Shown here: positions 35,580 through 47,333 of the stretch, one piece after another
Numbering within the stretch: position 1 is the first letter of the stretch
Layout of the letters: every line of letters begins with the position of its first letter
Origin: Vibrio sp. SCSIO 43135
Lineage (GTDB): Bacteria > Pseudomonadota > Gammaproteobacteria > Enterobacterales > Vibrionaceae
Reading direction: 5' to 3'
Assembly: GCF_023716665.1 (NCBI RefSeq)
Contig: NZ_CP071859.1
Coordinates: forward strand, 496,001-560,000
DNA: 64,000 bases
Position numbers and translations under genes: made by a program
The notes under the pieces: model-generated
Database searches by the model: none
Seen by the model: the letters and a program-made list of their open reading frames with translations, nothing else
What the model was told of the DNA's origin: nothing

Positions 35580-37312
35580 CCAAGAGTAAAGCCAAAACCA
35601 GTGTAAAAGCGAAAAAAACTCCAGCGAAAGAAACCCCTATTCTGATTCGTTGGCGCTTCCATTTAGTGCTGTTCTTTCTGTTTTTAGCCTTTGCTACGTT
35701 AGTCGCTAGAATTGGTTATATTCAAGTTATTGAACCTGACAACCTCATTCGTCAAGGTGATCTGCGCTCAATTCGCGCCAAAACACTTCACTCTGCACGA
35801 GGCATTATTTCAGATCGTAATGGCGAACCGCTTGCTGTTAGTGTGCCTGTTGAAGCGGTTTGGGCCGATCCTGCAACTATCTTCAAAGAAAATAGCTTGG
35901 AAGACCGCGACCGCTGGTACGCCTTGGCTGATGTACTTGGGCTTGAGCGGGATGCTTTGGTTGAGCGTATCGAAAATAATAGTAAGCGCCGCTTTATCTA
36001 CCTTCAACGCCAAGTCAGCCCAGCCATGGCGAACTATATTCGTGAGCTGAAATTAAAAGGGGTAGGATTAAAATCAGAATCCCGCCGTTACTACCCCGCA
36101 GGGGAAGTCAGTGCTCACATTATTGGTGTAACCGGAATTGATGGCCATGGCCTTGAAGGCGTGGAGCGTAGCTATGACAAGTGGCTGACCGGAGAAGCGG
36201 GTAAACGCATTATTCGTAAAGACAGATACGGCAGAGTGGTTGAAAACATCTCGTTGGAAGAACGAGAAGAAGGTAAGCCTCTAGAGCTGACCATCGATCA
36301 GCGCCTGCAAGCCATTGCCTTCCGAGCCATAAAACAAGCTGTGGCGGATTTCCGTGCAACCTCTGGTTCAGCCGTACTGCTGGATGTCAAAACAGGCGCG
36401 GTCTTGGCGATGGTTAACGCCCCTTCATATAATCCAAATAATCGCTCAGATCTTCAATCGTTTAAGATGCGTAACCGAGTGATTACGGATGCTTTTGAGC
36501 CCGGTTCAACAGTGAAGCCATTTGTTGTACTCGCGGCGCTAGAGAATGGTGTGGTGGATGAAGATACTGTAATCGATACCGGCAATGGCATTATGCAGAT
36601 TGGCGGTAGCCGAGTTCGTGATACCTCAAAGGTTGGCAAGGCTGACCTTACCACTATTTTGAAAAAGTCCAGTAACATCGGTGTGGCGAAAATGGCCTTG
36701 GACATGCCGCTTGAGGCTTTGTTGGGAATGTATAGCTCCGTGGGCTTTGGTGAAGTATCAGGCTTGAACTTGGTCGGTGAAACGACAGGTATTTTCCCTA
36801 ATCGCCGTCGTTGGTCAAAGTTTGAAATCGCGACCTTAGCGTTTGGTTACGGCCTTACCATTACCCCACTCCAGCTTGCACACGCTTATGCGACATTAGG
36901 CAACTATGGTAAATATCAACCCGTCCATATAATCGAGAATAACCAACAAGACTTGTCGCGCCAGGTGATTGACCACAACATTGCTAAGCAAGTGCTGGAA
37001 ATGCTGGAAACCGTGACTCAGCCGGGAGGCACTGCGACCAAAGCGGCGGTTCCTGGTTATCGGGTGGCGGCAAAAACCGGTACCTCCCGTAAAGCGATAG
37101 CTGGTGGTTACGGTGATGAATATTTTGCCTACACGGCAGGTGTAGCACCTGCAAGTAACCCGAGAGTTGCGCTGGTGGTGGTGGTCAATGAGCCGCAAGG
37201 TGACAACTACTATGGTGGTTCGGTTGCTGGGCCTGTTTTCTCTGAAATTATGAAAGGTGCATTGCAGATCATGAACATTGCACCTGACGAGAATAAATTT
37301 AAAAGCGAATGA
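35576..37312 (+). CDS. ftsI: Septal peptidoglycan transpeptidase FtsI (PBP3)
   Basis: A 578-residue class B penicillin-binding protein that cross-links septal peptidoglycan. It has a basic cytoplasmic N-terminus, one membrane anchor (about 26-46), a pedestal domain, and the transpeptidase domain with all three motifs: S311-T-V-K314 (catalytic Ser311), S365-S-N367 and K500-T-G502. No processed C-terminal extension is evident. It starts within the ftsL stop and is followed after 16 bp by murE. It partners FtsW, encoded 5 kb downstream. Confidence 0.98.
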   Translation: MTKSKAKTSVKAKKTPAKETPILIRWRFHLVLFFLFLAFATLVARIGYIQVIEPDNLIRQGDLRSIRAKTLHSARGIISDRNGEPLAVSVPVEAVWADPATIFKENSLEDRDRWYALADVLGLERDALVERIENNSKRRFIYLQRQVSPAMANYIRELKLKGVGLKSESRRYYPAGEVSAHIIGVTGIDGHGLEGVERSYDKWLTGEAGKRIIRKDRYGRVVENISLEEREEGKPLELTIDQRLQAIAFRAIKQAVADFRATSGSAVLLDVKTGAVLAMVNAPSYNPNNRSDLQSFKMRNRVITDAFEPGSTVKPFVVLAALENGVVDEDTVIDTGNGIMQIGGSRVRDTSKVGKADLTTILKKSSNIGVAKMALDMPLEALLGMYSSVGFGEVSGLNLVGETTGIFPNRRRWSKFEIATLAFGYGLTITPLQLAHAYATLGNYGKYQPVHIIENNQQDLSRQVIDHNIAKQVLEMLETVTQPGGTATKAAVPGYRVAAKTGTSRKAIAGGYGDEYFAYTAGVAPASNPRVALVVVVNEPQGDNYYGGSVAGPVFSEIMKGALQIMNIAPDENKFKSE

Positions 37313-37328
37313 TTAAGCGAGAAGTAGC

Positions 37329-38816
37329 ATGGCTTCTGAAATGACACTTGCGCAGCTGATTGCGCCTTGGTTAACGATTGACGACTCCTCTCTGGCACAA
37401 ACTCAGATCACCAGTTTGGAGCTAGATAGCCGTAAGATACAAACAGGCGATACATTTGTCGCGGTTCCGGGGCATGCCGTAGATGGCCGCGATTTTATCA
37501 GCAAAGCAATCGAGCAAAACGCGAACTTAGTGCTAGCGCAAGCGTGTGAATTAAGCCCGCATGCGAGCATTACTTACCAAGACTCAACACCTGTTATTTA
37601 TATAGACTCTCTTGAGCAGCGTTTGTCAGAGCTTGCTGGGCGCTTGTATCAAAGCCAAGGCAACCGAATTATTGGTGTCACGGGTACTAATGGCAAAACG
37701 ACAATTTCTCAATTGATTACTCAGTGGATCGATTTGCTGGGGAAACGTGCAGCGGTAATGGGCACTACTGGAAATGGCTTCTTGTCCGATCTTAAGCAGG
37801 CTGCGAATACGACCGGTAGCCCAATTGAAATACAGAAAACACTAAGCGAATTGGCACAGCAAGGCGCTGAATATACTGCGCTCGAAGTTTCTTCTCATGG
37901 CTTGGTTCAAGGCCGCGTTAAAGCACTAAACTTTGAAATCGGCGCTTTTTCTAATTTGAGCCGCGACCATCTCGATTACCACGGCACGATGGAAGATTAC
38001 GGTGAAGCGAAATTTTCACTATTTTCACAGCATAATTGCAAACGCGCCGTGATTAATGTTGATGATGAAGTCGGTGAGAAATGGTTGTCTCGATTACCTG
38101 ATGCGCTAGCTGTCTCGTTGACGCCGAAGCTAAGTTTAACTCGTGCCGTATTTGCCCAAAGTGTCCGTTATTCGGAAAGTGGCATTGAGCTGAGCTTTGA
38201 TGGTCAGTATGGCGAAGGGGTGTTATCAGCTCCGCTTATCGGCGAATTTAACGCTTCTAACCTGCTATTGTCTTTTGCTTGTTTACTGAGCTTGGGCTTT
38301 GATAAGCAGGCCTTGTTAGATGTCGCTCCTCAACTGACGCCGGTCATTGGCCGAATGGAGCTTTTTTCCTCTCAAGGTAAGGCGAAAGTAGTGGTTGATT
38401 ATGCTCATACGCCGGATGCATTAGAAAAGGCGTTAATGGCGCTTCGTGTTCATTGCCAAGGGAAGTTATGGGCGATCTTTGGTTGCGGTGGTGACCGAGA
38501 TACAGGTAAACGCCCAATGATGGCGGCGATTGCAGAGCAGTATGCCGATGAGAGTATTTTGACCGATGACAACCCACGCAGTGAGTCGCCGCAAGCTATT
38601 GTAGAAGACATGCTTAAAGGGCTCACTCAACCGGAAAAAGCACATGTTGAGCACAGCCGATATGAAGCGATAAGCTACGCACTTTCTAAAGCAGGGGAGC
38701 AGGATATTATCTTGCTAGCGGGTAAAGGCCATGAGGATTACCAAGTGATGGCGAATGAAACCGTCCACTACTCAGATCGCGAGTCTGCGCAACAATTGTT
38801 AGGTATTTTGTCATGA
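37329..38816 (+). CDS. murE: UDP-MurNAc-tripeptide synthetase MurE
   Basis: A 495-residue cytoplasmic ligase adding meso-diaminopimelate to UDP-MurNAc-L-Ala-D-Glu. Three Mur-ligase domains are present; the ATP loop is [15 protein letters not shown], with TGNGFL and HGLVQGR in the central domain. The amino-acid-specificity motif DDNPRSE, diagnostic for the Dap-adding enzyme, is visible near the C-terminal third. It overlaps murF by 4 bp (ATGA). Confidence 0.97.
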   Translation: MASEMTLAQLIAPWLTIDDSSLAQTQITSLELDSRKIQTGDTFVAVPGHAVDGRDFISKAIEQNANLVLAQACELSPHASITYQDSTPVIYIDSLEQRLSELAGRLYQSQGNRIIGVTGTNGKTTISQLITQWIDLLGKRAAVMGTTGNGFLSDLKQAANTTGSPIEIQKTLSELAQQGAEYTALEVSSHGLVQGRVKALNFEIGAFSNLSRDHLDYHGTMEDYGEAKFSLFSQHNCKRAVINVDDEVGEKWLSRLPDALAVSLTPKLSLTRAVFAQSVRYSESGIELSFDGQYGEGVLSAPLIGEFNASNLLLSFACLLSLGFDKQALLDVAPQLTPVIGRMELFSSQGKAKVVVDYAHTPDALEKALMALRVHCQGKLWAIFGCGGDRDTGKRPMMAAIAEQYADESILTDDNPRSESPQAIVEDMLKGLTQPEKAHVEHSRYEAISYALSKAGEQDIILLAGKGHEDYQVMANETVHYSDRESAQQLLGILS

Positions 38817-40174
38817 TAAATGTTTCTCTGAGTCAACTGTCGTCAGTGCTGGGAGCTGAGTTAATTGGTAATGATGTTTCTATCGCTAGTGTCTCGACTG
38901 ATACACGCAACATCGAATCGGGTGCTCTGTTTGTTGCATTGGCGGGTGAACGTTTTGATGCCCATGATTTTATTCACCAGGCTGAAAGTAATGGTGCTGG
39001 GGCGTTGTTGGTCCATAAGCGCTGTGAAACCTCGTTACCGCAATTGGTGGTGCAAAATACCAAACTTGCTCTAGGCTCTCTCGCTGCTTGGGTTCATCAG
39101 TTGTGCTCTACACCTACCGTCGCAATTACAGGTAGTTGTGGCAAAACCACCGTTAAAGAGATGCTGGCGAGTATTCTTTCGCGTCGAGGCCAGGTGTTGT
39201 TTACCGCTGGGAATTTCAATAATGAAATCGGAGTTCCGCTGACGCTGCTTCGTTCTACACCACAAGATGACTTCGCTGTGATTGAACTAGGAGCCAACCA
39301 CATCGGTGAAATAGCCTATACCACTTCGCTGACCCAACCTGATATCGCACTGGTCAATAACGTGGCTGCTGCTCATCTTGAAGGTTTTGGTTCTATGGAT
39401 GGAGTCAAGCAGGCGAAAGGTGAGATTTATTTGGGTCTCAAGCCTGGCTCAGTTGCGGTAGTCAACTTAGACAGTAATGGTGGTGAACTATGGCAAGAAG
39501 TTCTGGCAGATAAGCAGGTGCTTACTTTTTCGGCCAAGAACGGTTCGGCTGATGTGTTTGCTTCCGATGTTCAGCTTAATGAGCAAGGTGAGGCGAGCTT
39601 TAGTCTTCATACACCGATTGGTGTGTGTCAGGTTCAACTTGGCATTATAGGTGAGCATAATGTTGCGAATGCGCTTGCGGCAAGCTGCTTGGCGATTAAG
39701 CTAGGAGTTGGACTTGATGATATTCAACATGGCTTAAAGCATTTGATGAAAGTGAAAGGACGTGTGGAAGCCATTGAGCTTACGGACAGTATCAAATTGA
39801 TCGATGACAGCTACAATGCCAGCGTTCCGGCCATGAAAGCTGCGGCTGACCTACTTGGCAGTTTTGGCGGTTGCCGTTGGTTAATTTTAGGTAATATGGC
39901 AGAGTTAGGCGCTGAAAGTCTTGCACTTCATCGTCAAGTCGGGGAACATGCTGCCCCGTTTAAATTTGAATATGTATTGACGTATGGGGATGACACGAAA
40001 GTGATCAGCGAAGTTTGCGGTGGCCGTCACTTTGAATCCCATGAAGATATGATCGTATATATAGAGCAACAGCTTACAAAACAGAGCGATAAACGCCATA
40101 CCTTGCTTGTTAAAGGCGCAAATAGTGCTGGGATGAGCAAAATAGCGGTTGCTTTAAAGGAGACCCATTCATGA
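38813..40174 (+). CDS. murF: UDP-MurNAc-pentapeptide synthetase MurF
   Basis: A 453-residue cytoplasmic ligase adding D-Ala-D-Ala to complete UDP-MurNAc-pentapeptide. ATP loop [13 protein letters not shown], then [17 protein letters not shown] and [11 protein letters not shown], all typical of MurF, and [14 protein letters not shown] in the C-terminal half. Start overlaps the murE stop and its own stop overlaps mraY by 4 bp, so the run murE-murF-mraY is translationally coupled. The D-Ala-D-Ala ligase gene is not in this cluster. Confidence 0.97.
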   Translation: MINVSLSQLSSVLGAELIGNDVSIASVSTDTRNIESGALFVALAGERFDAHDFIHQAESNGAGALLVHKRCETSLPQLVVQNTKLALGSLAAWVHQLCSTPTVAITGSCGKTTVKEMLASILSRRGQVLFTAGNFNNEIGVPLTLLRSTPQDDFAVIELGANHIGEIAYTTSLTQPDIALVNNVAAAHLEGFGSMDGVKQAKGEIYLGLKPGSVAVVNLDSNGGELWQEVLADKQVLTFSAKNGSADVFASDVQLNEQGEASFSLHTPIGVCQVQLGIIGEHNVANALAASCLAIKLGVGLDDIQHGLKHLMKVKGRVEAIELTDSIKLIDDSYNASVPAMKAAADLLGSFGGCRWLILGNMAELGAESLALHRQVGEHAAPFKFEYVLTYGDDTKVISEVCGGRHFESHEDMIVYIEQQLTKQSDKRHTLLVKGANSAGMSKIAVALKETHS

Positions 40175-41253
40175 TCATCTGGCTTGCTGAGTTATTACAG
40201 CCACATTTTTCTTTTTTCAGGTTGTTCGAGTACTTATCGTTTCGAGCCATTATTAGCATTCTCTCAGCACTAGCCATTTCATTGTGGATGGGGCCAAGGC
40301 TGATTAAACGCCTACAACTACTACAAATTGGTCAAGTTGTTCGTAATGACGGCCCTGAATCTCACTTCAGCAAGCGTGGTACGCCAACAATGGGTGGCGT
40401 TATGATTCTCGCTGCGATCGTGATTACCGTCTTTCTTTGGGCGGATTTATCGAACCCATATGTATGGGCGGTAATGGCTGTATTGATTGGTTATGGTGCG
40501 GTTGGCTTCGTTGATGACTACCGAAAAGTCGTTCGTAAAAATACCGATGGTTTGATAGCTCGCTGGAAATACTTTTGGCAATCCGCTATCGCATTAGTCG
40601 TGGCATTTGCTCTATATGCGCATGGTAAAGACACCGCAGCAACTCAATTAGTTGTACCGTTTTTTAAAGAAGTAATGCCTCAGCTCGGGCTGTTGTATAT
40701 CGTATTAACTTACTTTGTCATCGTTGGCACCAGTAATGCGGTTAACTTAACCGACGGTCTAGATGGCCTAGCGATTATGCCTACAGTGTTGGTATCGGCT
40801 GGCTTTGCTGCGATTGCTTGGGCAACCGGCAATGTGAACTTCGCTAATTACCTACATATTCCTCACATTCCATTGGCGTCTGAATTAGTTATCGTATGTA
40901 CGGCGATTGTGGGAGCTGGTCTTGGTTTCCTATGGTTTAACACCTACCCTGCACAAGTATTTATGGGTGACGTAGGCTCGTTAGCATTAGGCGGTGCTTT
41001 GGGCACGATTGCTGTTCTCGTCCGACAAGAATTTGTTCTTGTGATTATGGGCGGTGTATTTGTGATGGAAACCCTATCCGTTATTCTTCAAGTTGGATCC
41101 TACAAACTACGAGGCCAACGTATTTTCCGTATGGCGCCGATTCACCATCACTATGAGCTAAAGGGCTGGCCTGAACCGCGTGTTATCGTGCGTTTTTGGA
41201 TCATTTCTATCGTGCTTGTTTTGGTAGGCTTGGCGACACTAAAAGTCCGATAA
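40171..41253 (+). CDS. mraY: Phospho-MurNAc-pentapeptide translocase MraY
   Basis: A 360-residue inner-membrane enzyme with about ten helices that attaches phospho-MurNAc-pentapeptide to undecaprenyl phosphate, forming lipid I. Signature segments: [11 protein letters not shown], the aspartate-rich FVDDYRKV (catalytic/metal-binding), [25 protein letters not shown] and the histidine-rich [15 protein letters not shown]. Length equals E. coli MraY. murD follows after 55 bp, the longest gap in this part of the cluster. Confidence 0.98.
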   Translation: MIIWLAELLQPHFSFFRLFEYLSFRAIISILSALAISLWMGPRLIKRLQLLQIGQVVRNDGPESHFSKRGTPTMGGVMILAAIVITVFLWADLSNPYVWAVMAVLIGYGAVGFVDDYRKVVRKNTDGLIARWKYFWQSAIALVVAFALYAHGKDTAATQLVVPFFKEVMPQLGLLYIVLTYFVIVGTSNAVNLTDGLDGLAIMPTVLVSAGFAAIAWATGNVNFANYLHIPHIPLASELVIVCTAIVGAGLGFLWFNTYPAQVFMGDVGSLALGGALGTIAVLVRQEFVLVIMGGVFVMETLSVILQVGSYKLRGQRIFRMAPIHHHYELKGWPEPRVIVRFWIISIVLVLVGLATLKVR

Positions 41254-41308
41254 TGATTTGCATGTTCTGTGCTGAGCGTGCAGATTCAACACCTTTGCAG
41301 GTTACTAA

Positions 41309-42628
41309 ATGAATCAGTGGCAAAACATCAATCGTGTTGTCGTCGTAGGGCTCGGTATTACCGGGCTCTCTGTCGTTAAACACCTTGTGCAATTACCTCA
41401 TAATCTAGACATTAAAGTCATTGATACACGAGCGAACCCTCCAGGACAGACTGAGCTTCCACAAGATGTTTCACTTCATGCTGGTGGATGGAATCTAGAG
41501 TGGCTGCACCAAGCAGATTTGTTGGTGGTGAACCCTGGAATTGCGCTTGCGACAGCTGAAATTCAGCAAGTCATTGCCAAAGGTATCCCTGTTGTTGGAG
41601 ATATAGAATTATTTGCTTGGCAAGTGAACAAGCCTGTTATTGCTATTACAGGCTCGAACGGTAAGAGTACAGTTACTGATCTAACCGGTGTTGTTGCTGC
41701 TGGCTGTGGGCTGAAAGTCGGTGTAGGCGGTAACATAGGTGTTCCCGCCTTGGAACTTTTGAACCAAGATGCGGATTTATATGTCTTGGAGTTATCAAGC
41801 TTTCAGCTTGAAACGACTTCGAGTTTGTCTTTAGTTGCCGCTGCTTTCCTTAACCTGTCAGAAGACCACATGGATCGCTATGACGGCATGGAGGACTACC
41901 GACAAGCTAAATTAAGAATCTTTGCAAATGCACAAGCCTGCATCGTTAATAAGGAAGACGCTCAAACTTATCCAGATACGATGGATAAACGCTTGATAGA
42001 GTTTAGCCTAGGTAACCGAGGACAATTTAAACTAGACCTTCATCAGGGACAGGAATACTTGTTTGCCAATGATGCCCCCGTTTTGGCTAGTAGTGAACTG
42101 TCTCTAGTCGGTCGTCATAATGTCGCTAACGCTTTGGTTGTATTAGCATTACTTGCAGAGGCTGGCATCGATTTCACTAAAGGCCTGAGTGCGCTGAAAT
42201 CTTACAATGGTTTGACGCATCGCTGCCAAGTTGTCGCAGATAATAACGGTATTAAGTGGGTGAATGATTCCAAAGCGACGAATGTTGCCAGTACATTGGC
42301 TGCGCTCTCGGGTTTAGAGTGTCGTGGCACTTTGTATCTGTTAGTCGGGGGGGATGGCAAAGGTGCCGACTTTAGTGAACTTAGCCCTGCGCTCGCTTCT
42401 CTTAATGTTGAATTGTGTTGCTTTGGGGCTGATGGTTCTGAGTTTCTGCCATTACATCACTCATCGAAACGCTATGAATCAATGGCTGAAATTGTGGAAA
42501 GCATTACTCCTAAGTTACAACCCGGTGATATGGTGATGCTATCGCCTGCGTGTGCAAGCTTTGATCAATTTAATAATTTTATGGCACGTGGCGAAGCCTT
42601 TACACAGCTTGCACGTCAATACGCCTGA
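41309..42628 (+). CDS. murD: UDP-MurNAc-L-Ala:D-Glu ligase MurD
   Basis: A 439-residue cytoplasmic ligase adding D-glutamate. The N-terminal Rossmann-like domain begins [13 protein letters not shown]; the ATP loop is [13 protein letters not shown]; further motifs are [21 protein letters not shown] and WVNDSKATN. Length matches E. coli MurD (438). GGTTACTAA precedes the ATG at 41309, giving a weak ribosome site. ftsW begins 12 bp after its stop. Confidence 0.97.
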   Translation: MNQWQNINRVVVVGLGITGLSVVKHLVQLPHNLDIKVIDTRANPPGQTELPQDVSLHAGGWNLEWLHQADLLVVNPGIALATAEIQQVIAKGIPVVGDIELFAWQVNKPVIAITGSNGKSTVTDLTGVVAAGCGLKVGVGGNIGVPALELLNQDADLYVLELSSFQLETTSSLSLVAAAFLNLSEDHMDRYDGMEDYRQAKLRIFANAQACIVNKEDAQTYPDTMDKRLIEFSLGNRGQFKLDLHQGQEYLFANDAPVLASSELSLVGRHNVANALVVLALLAEAGIDFTKGLSALKSYNGLTHRCQVVADNNGIKWVNDSKATNVASTLAALSGLECRGTLYLLVGGDGKGADFSELSPALASLNVELCCFGADGSEFLPLHHSSKRYESMAEIVESITPKLQPGDMVMLSPACASFDQFNNFMARGEAFTQLARQYA

Positions 42629-42640
42629 CTGAGGTAATTA

Positions 42641-43855
42641 ATGCAGTTAAAAGGAAGCCTTTCAGGCGCGAAAGCATGGTTTAGCCACCCAGTACCAGAC
42701 GCTCTATTTGACAGGCAATTGGTATGGATAGCGCTGGGCCTAATGCTGACGGGCCTAGTGATGGTAACATCCGCTTCGTTTCCTATTAGCTCACGCCTCA
42801 CTGATCAGCCTTTTCACTTTATGTTTCGCCATGCAGTGTTTCTGATCTTGGCGCTCTCTACGTCTGCTGTTGTGTTGCAAGTGCCTTTGGAGCGTTGGCT
42901 GCGCTATAGCTCAGTATTGTTGGGTATATCGTTTTTCCTGTTGATTGTTGTGTTAGTAGCGGGGAAGTCGGTTAATGGTGCTTCCCGTTGGATCCCGCTT
43001 GGGTTATTCAATCTTCAGCCTGCAGAAGTTGCCAAACTATCGCTATTTATATTTATGGCAGGGTATTTGGTTCGTAAGCAAGAGGAAGTAAGAGCCACCT
43101 TTTTTGGCGGCTTCATGAAGCCGATCATGGTGTTTGGCACATTAGCGATATTACTATTGGGCCAGCCTGATTTAGGGACCGTTATTGTTATGTTGGTCAC
43201 CTTGTTTGGCATGCTGTTCATTGCAGGAGCAAAACTGTCGCAATTTATCGCGTTAATGGTCGCCGGTATTATGGCCGTTATCGCGCTGATTGTTGCGGAG
43301 CCTTATCGAATGAGGCGGGTCACCTCTTTCCTTGATCCGTGGGAAGATCCATTTGGTAGCGGTTATCAGCTAACTCAATCGCTGATGGCATTTGGTCGAG
43401 GTGAGTGGTTTGGTCAAGGACTTGGAAACTCCATTCAAAAACTAGAGTATCTTCCTGAGGCACATACTGACTTTGTGTTTGCTGTTTTAGCAGAAGAGCT
43501 GGGGTTTGTCGGTGTTACCTTGGTGCTTATGTTGATCTTCAGTTTGGTATTTAAAGCTATTTTTATTGGCAAAAAAGCGTTTGATAACAACCAGCTATTT
43601 GGCGGTTACTTGGCTTTTGGTATTGGTATTTGGTTCGCGTTCCAAACGTTAGTTAACGTAGGGGCAGCGGCTGGTATTGTTCCAACCAAAGGCTTGACGC
43701 TACCTTTGATTAGTTACGGTGGCTCGAGTTTAATTATAATGTCTGTCGCTGTGTCGATCTTACTTCGAATCGACCATGAATGTCGGTTAATAGAAAGCCG
43801 CAGTACGCCTGAAAAGAATGTGGCGGAAGAAAAAGAATCTAATGAAAAAGAATAA
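42641..43855 (+). CDS. ftsW: Septal peptidoglycan glycosyltransferase FtsW (SEDS family)
   Basis: A 404-residue polytopic SEDS protein that polymerises lipid II at the septum with FtsI. About ten helices are seen; conserved blocks include [17 protein letters not shown], the catalytic-Asp region [13 protein letters not shown]...[19 protein letters not shown] and [14 protein letters not shown]. The C-terminal tail is highly charged ([14 protein letters not shown]) and its codons contain the murG start, a 14-bp overlap. Confidence 0.97.
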   Translation: MQLKGSLSGAKAWFSHPVPDALFDRQLVWIALGLMLTGLVMVTSASFPISSRLTDQPFHFMFRHAVFLILALSTSAVVLQVPLERWLRYSSVLLGISFFLLIVVLVAGKSVNGASRWIPLGLFNLQPAEVAKLSLFIFMAGYLVRKQEEVRATFFGGFMKPIMVFGTLAILLLGQPDLGTVIVMLVTLFGMLFIAGAKLSQFIALMVAGIMAVIALIVAEPYRMRRVTSFLDPWEDPFGSGYQLTQSLMAFGRGEWFGQGLGNSIQKLEYLPEAHTDFVFAVLAEELGFVGVTLVLMLIFSLVFKAIFIGKKAFDNNQLFGGYLAFGIGIWFAFQTLVNVGAAAGIVPTKGLTLPLISYGGSSLIIMSVAVSILLRIDHECRLIESRSTPEKNVAEEKESNEKE

Positions 43856-44903
43856 ACGTTTGATGGTAATGGCTGGCGGTACTGGTGGGCATGTATTCCC
43901 TGGGCTTGCCGTTGCTAAGAAGTTACAGCAACAAGGTTGGGAGATTCGCTGGTTAGGTACCGCGGACAGAATGGAAGCTGAATTGGTGCCAAAACATGGT
44001 ATTGATATCGACTTTATCAAAGTGAAAGGGTTGAGAGGTCAAAGCCTGACTAAGTTGGTCAAAGCGCCATTCCAAATTATCAGTGCTATATTGCAAGCCA
44101 AGCGCCATATTAAAAATTGGCAGCCTGATGCGGTATTGGGCATGGGAGGTTATGTCAGTGGCCCTGGAGGTATTGCTGCTTGGCTTAGCGGTGTGCCTGT
44201 CGTTTTGCATGAGCAAAATGCGGTAGCAGGGCTGACGAACCAATGGCTGTCAAAAATTGCCAAAAAAGTGTTTCAGGCGTTTCCCGGTGCATTCCCAACT
44301 GCGGAAGTGGTCGGCAACCCTGTGCGTGAGGATGTAGTAGCTTTGCCGGAGCCTTCTATTCGTCTATCCGAGCGTGATGGTCCTATTCGTATTTTAGTAA
44401 TGGGTGGTAGCCAAGGCGCTCAGATTTTGAATACCACGCTACCAGGAGTGATGCAGTCACTTGGTGGACACTATCAGGTGCTTCATCAGGCAGGGAAGAA
44501 TAATCAAAGTTCGGTACAGGCCGCATACCAAGAAATGGGAGTGACTGAAGCTGAAACGGTAGAGTTTATCGATGATGTTGCTAAAGCTTATGACTGGGCA
44601 GATATCCTAGTTTGTCGCTCTGGAGCGTTGACTGTGTCAGAAGTATCTGCAGCAGGTGTAGGGGCGATATTTATTCCGTTTATGCATAAAGACCGTCAGC
44701 AAGCCTTGAATGCTGATCATTTAGTGGAGTGCGGTGCAGCCAAGATGATTGAGCAGCCAGACCTCACCCAAGACAAATTAACAACGATGATTGCCAGTTT
44801 AGATCGCTCTGCGTTGCTGACTATGGCGATAAAAGCACGTGAAGCCGCTAAGCTAGAAGCGGATCAAACGGTAGCGAACGCGATCATTGCTTTGACTAAA
44901 TAA
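43842..44903 (+). CDS. murG: Lipid II synthase MurG
   Basis: A 353-residue peripheral membrane glycosyltransferase that adds GlcNAc to lipid I. The N-terminal donor-lipid loop is [18 protein letters not shown]; further motifs are [23 protein letters not shown] and the UDP-binding [11 protein letters not shown]. The ATG at 43842 is preferred over an upstream start at 43818, since homologues begin with a short basic segment before RLMVMAGG. It starts inside the ftsW 3' end, suggesting coupling; murC follows after 13 bp. Confidence 0.96.
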   Translation: MKKNKRLMVMAGGTGGHVFPGLAVAKKLQQQGWEIRWLGTADRMEAELVPKHGIDIDFIKVKGLRGQSLTKLVKAPFQIISAILQAKRHIKNWQPDAVLGMGGYVSGPGGIAAWLSGVPVVLHEQNAVAGLTNQWLSKIAKKVFQAFPGAFPTAEVVGNPVREDVVALPEPSIRLSERDGPIRILVMGGSQGAQILNTTLPGVMQSLGGHYQVLHQAGKNNQSSVQAAYQEMGVTEAETVEFIDDVAKAYDWADILVCRSGALTVSEVSAAGVGAIFIPFMHKDRQQALNADHLVECGAAKMIEQPDLTQDKLTTMIASLDRSALLTMAIKAREAAKLEADQTVANAIIALTK

Positions 44904-44916
44904 CGAGACAAGATTC

Positions 44917-46377
44917 ATGACCATAGAACATACACAAGATTTAGCTCAGATCCGTGCCATGGTGCCAGAGATGCGAAGAGTAAAATGCATCCACTTTATC
45001 GGTATTGGTGGAGCTGGTATGAGTGGTATTGCCGAAGTATTGTTAAATGAAGGCTACCAAATTACAGGGTCTGATCTTGCAGAAAACCCGGTAACCGAGC
45101 GCCTAACTGAAAAAGGTGCCACGGTTTATATTGGTCACCAAGAGAGCAATATTGAACAGGCGAGCGTGGTGGTGGTTTCTACCGCGATTAATGAAGAAAA
45201 CCCAGAAATCATGGCAGCCAGAGAGCGTCGTATTCCGATAGTTCGCCGAGCAGAGATGCTGGCGGAGCTTATGCGTTTTCGTCATGGGATTGCTGTCGCG
45301 GGTACTCACGGTAAAACGACGACGACTGCATTAGTCACTCAGATTTACTCTGAGGCGGGATTAGATCCCACGTTTGTAAATGGCGGATTAGTAAAAAGTG
45401 CTGGAACCAATGCAAGATTAGGTTCAAGCCGTATTCTTATCGCTGAAGCAGACGAAAGTGATGCTTCTTTCTTGCACCTTCAGCCAATGGTTAGCATTGT
45501 GACTAACATTGAAGCGGATCATATGGATACATATGGCGGGGACTTTGAAACGCTAAAGCAGACGTTTATCGATTTCTTACACAATTTACCATTTTACGGT
45601 CAAGCTATTGTGTGTATCGATGATCCAGTCGTACGAGAATTGATTCCAAGAATCAGTCGTCAAGTTATCACGTACGGTTTTTCTGAAGATGCCGATGTTC
45701 GTATTGAAAACTACCGTCAGGACGGCCAACAAGGTAAGTTTACTGTGGTCCGTGAGGGTAAAGATAATTTGGATATTACGCTGAACATTCCTGGTCGTCA
45801 TAATGCACTGAATGCGTCAGCAGCCATCGCGGTTGCGACAGAAGATGATGTGAGCGATGAAGCGATTCTGGCAGCAATGGCAGGAACACAAGGGACGGGA
45901 CGCCGCTTTGACCACCTAGGTGAGTTTGATACTGGCAATGGTAGTGCAATGCTGGTGGATGATTATGGTCATCACCCAACCGAAGTAGACGTAACCATTC
46001 AAGCAGCTCGCAGCGGCTGGGAAGAAAAACGACTGGTCATGGTTTTCCAGCCCCACCGTTATAGCCGAACGCGCGACCTTTATGATGATTTTGCTAATGT
46101 ACTCGAGCAAGTCGATGTACTTATCATGCTTGACGTCTACTCGGCCGGGGAAAAGCCAATAGCAGGCGCAGATGGGCGGGCGTTATGTCGAACTATCCGT
46201 AGTCGAGGTAAAATCGATCCAATATTTGTTGCGGAAACATCTGCTCTACCATCTGTTTTAGCTAATGTTTTACAAGATGGTGACCTCGTACTAACCCAAG
46301 GTGCTGGTGATGTTGGCAAAGTAGCTAAACAACTCGCAGCTTTTGAGTTAAATATTAATAAAATGCAGTCTGCATAA
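44917..46377 (+). CDS. murC: UDP-MurNAc:L-alanine ligase MurC
   Basis: A 486-residue cytoplasmic ligase that starts the stem peptide by adding L-alanine. N-terminal [21 protein letters not shown] loop [12 protein letters not shown], then [12 protein letters not shown] and [10 protein letters not shown] (substrate-binding histidines). The length is close to the E. coli enzyme. The next gene is ftsQ after a 173-bp gap; the ddlB gene found there in E. coli is absent, which I believe is normal for Vibrio. Confidence 0.97.
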   Translation: MTIEHTQDLAQIRAMVPEMRRVKCIHFIGIGGAGMSGIAEVLLNEGYQITGSDLAENPVTERLTEKGATVYIGHQESNIEQASVVVVSTAINEENPEIMAARERRIPIVRRAEMLAELMRFRHGIAVAGTHGKTTTTALVTQIYSEAGLDPTFVNGGLVKSAGTNARLGSSRILIAEADESDASFLHLQPMVSIVTNIEADHMDTYGGDFETLKQTFIDFLHNLPFYGQAIVCIDDPVVRELIPRISRQVITYGFSEDADVRIENYRQDGQQGKFTVVREGKDNLDITLNIPGRHNALNASAAIAVATEDDVSDEAILAAMAGTQGTGRRFDHLGEFDTGNGSAMLVDDYGHHPTEVDVTIQAARSGWEEKRLVMVFQPHRYSRTRDLYDDFANVLEQVDVLIMLDVYSAGEKPIAGADGRALCRTIRSRGKIDPIFVAETSALPSVLANVLQDGDLVLTQGAGDVGKVAKQLAAFELNINKMQSA

Positions 46378-46447
46378 TGCAAAAAGTAGAATTGAGTCAT
46401 TTTATTGGTTTGGCTCAAATCTATACGCTAATTATCACTTTCTGTAT

Positions 46448-46475
46448 TTGATACTTTCAGTTAGCTCAGTATAAT
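46448..46475 (+). promoter_or_regulatory. Promoter upstream of ftsQAZ
   Basis: -35 TTGATA (46448-46453) and a perfect -10 TATAAT (46470-46475) are separated by 16 bases, in the 173-bp murC-ftsQ gap. It would start transcription about 69 bases before ftsQ and let ftsQ-ftsA-ftsZ be expressed apart from the upstream genes. Confidence 0.7.
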
Positions 46476-46550
46476 CCCAAGGTTAAAGTAACTGCTTTAC
46501 CTCTATAAAAATAGGGAATGTATTGAGAGCCATGTGTAGGGACAGCGACT

Positions 46551-47333
46551 TTGGTAAAAAGTGCTTTGAGAAAAAGCCGTCGTGTATCGCATTCACCACT
46601 AGTTAAACAACATGCCGTTGGCGGTGTGTTTTTGCTAGTGGTTTTGTTGTCCATAGGTTTTACCCTCTACTCAACATTGTCTTGGATGTGGGATGATCAA
46701 AGGCTTCCGCTTTCCAAAATAGTTCTTCAGGGCGATTTGAATTACGTTTCAGCCAACAATGTTCAACAGGCATTTTCTGAACTAGAGCATATTGGCACGT
46801 TTATGTCTCAGGACATCGACGAACTGCAAGAGGTGGTATCAACCATTCCATGGGTTGCTCACGCTTCTATTCGTAAACAGTGGCCAGATACCATAAAAGT
46901 TTTTCTGACTGAGTATCAAGCAGAGGCTATATGGAATGGAAACGCGTTACTGAATGAAAAAGGCAATGTCTTTGATGGAGATATTGGCCAGCTAAAAGGA
47001 GAGCGGGTTAAGCTTTATGGCCCGACAGGGAGTAGCCAAGAAGTATTGAATATTTGGCGAGAAATAACCCCTCTTTTTAAAGCGTTAGATCTAAATATTA
47101 CATCGTTGGTTTTGAACGATCGCCGAGCATGGCAAATAATTCTAGATAATGGTATTCGTCTTGAATTAGGCAAAGAATCGTTAAACGAACGAATTGAGCG
47201 CTTCATTGCGCTGTATACGAGCTTAGGAAGTGACGCTGATAAAGTCAGTTATATCGACCTCAGATACGACACGGGAGCGGCAATTGGCTGGTTCCCTGAA
47301 CAAGAGTTAGAACAAGAGAGTACAGATGACTAA
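46551..47333 (+). CDS. ftsQ: Cell division protein FtsQ
   Basis: A 260-residue bitopic divisome protein: short basic cytoplasmic N-terminus, one membrane helix (about 25-46), a periplasmic POTRA domain (about 53-125, beginning LSKIVLQGDLNYVSANNVQQ) and a beta domain that binds FtsB. The start is TTG at 46551 with AGGGA 8 bases upstream; an ATG at 46532 is out of frame and an in-frame stop lies at 46524. The rare start probably keeps levels low. It overlaps ftsA by 8 bp. Confidence 0.94.
   Translation: MVKSALRKSRRVSHSPLVKQHAVGGVFLLVVLLSIGFTLYSTLSWMWDDQRLPLSKIVLQGDLNYVSANNVQQAFSELEHIGTFMSQDIDELQEVVSTIPWVAHASIRKQWPDTIKVFLTEYQAEAIWNGNALLNEKGNVFDGDIGQLKGERVKLYGPTGSSQEVLNIWREITPLFKALDLNITSLVLNDRRAWQIILDNGIRLELGKESLNERIERFIALYTSLGSDADKVSYIDLRYDTGAAIGWFPEQELEQESTDD

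Noticed and set aside
46394..46425. Hairpin after murC (TTGAGTCA / TGGCTCAA) as a terminator
   Set aside because: The loop is long and there is no T-run after the stem.
46532..46606. ATG at 46532 as the ftsQ start
   Set aside because: It is out of frame with FtsQ and stops after 24 codons; the TTG at 46551 has a better-placed AGGGA.
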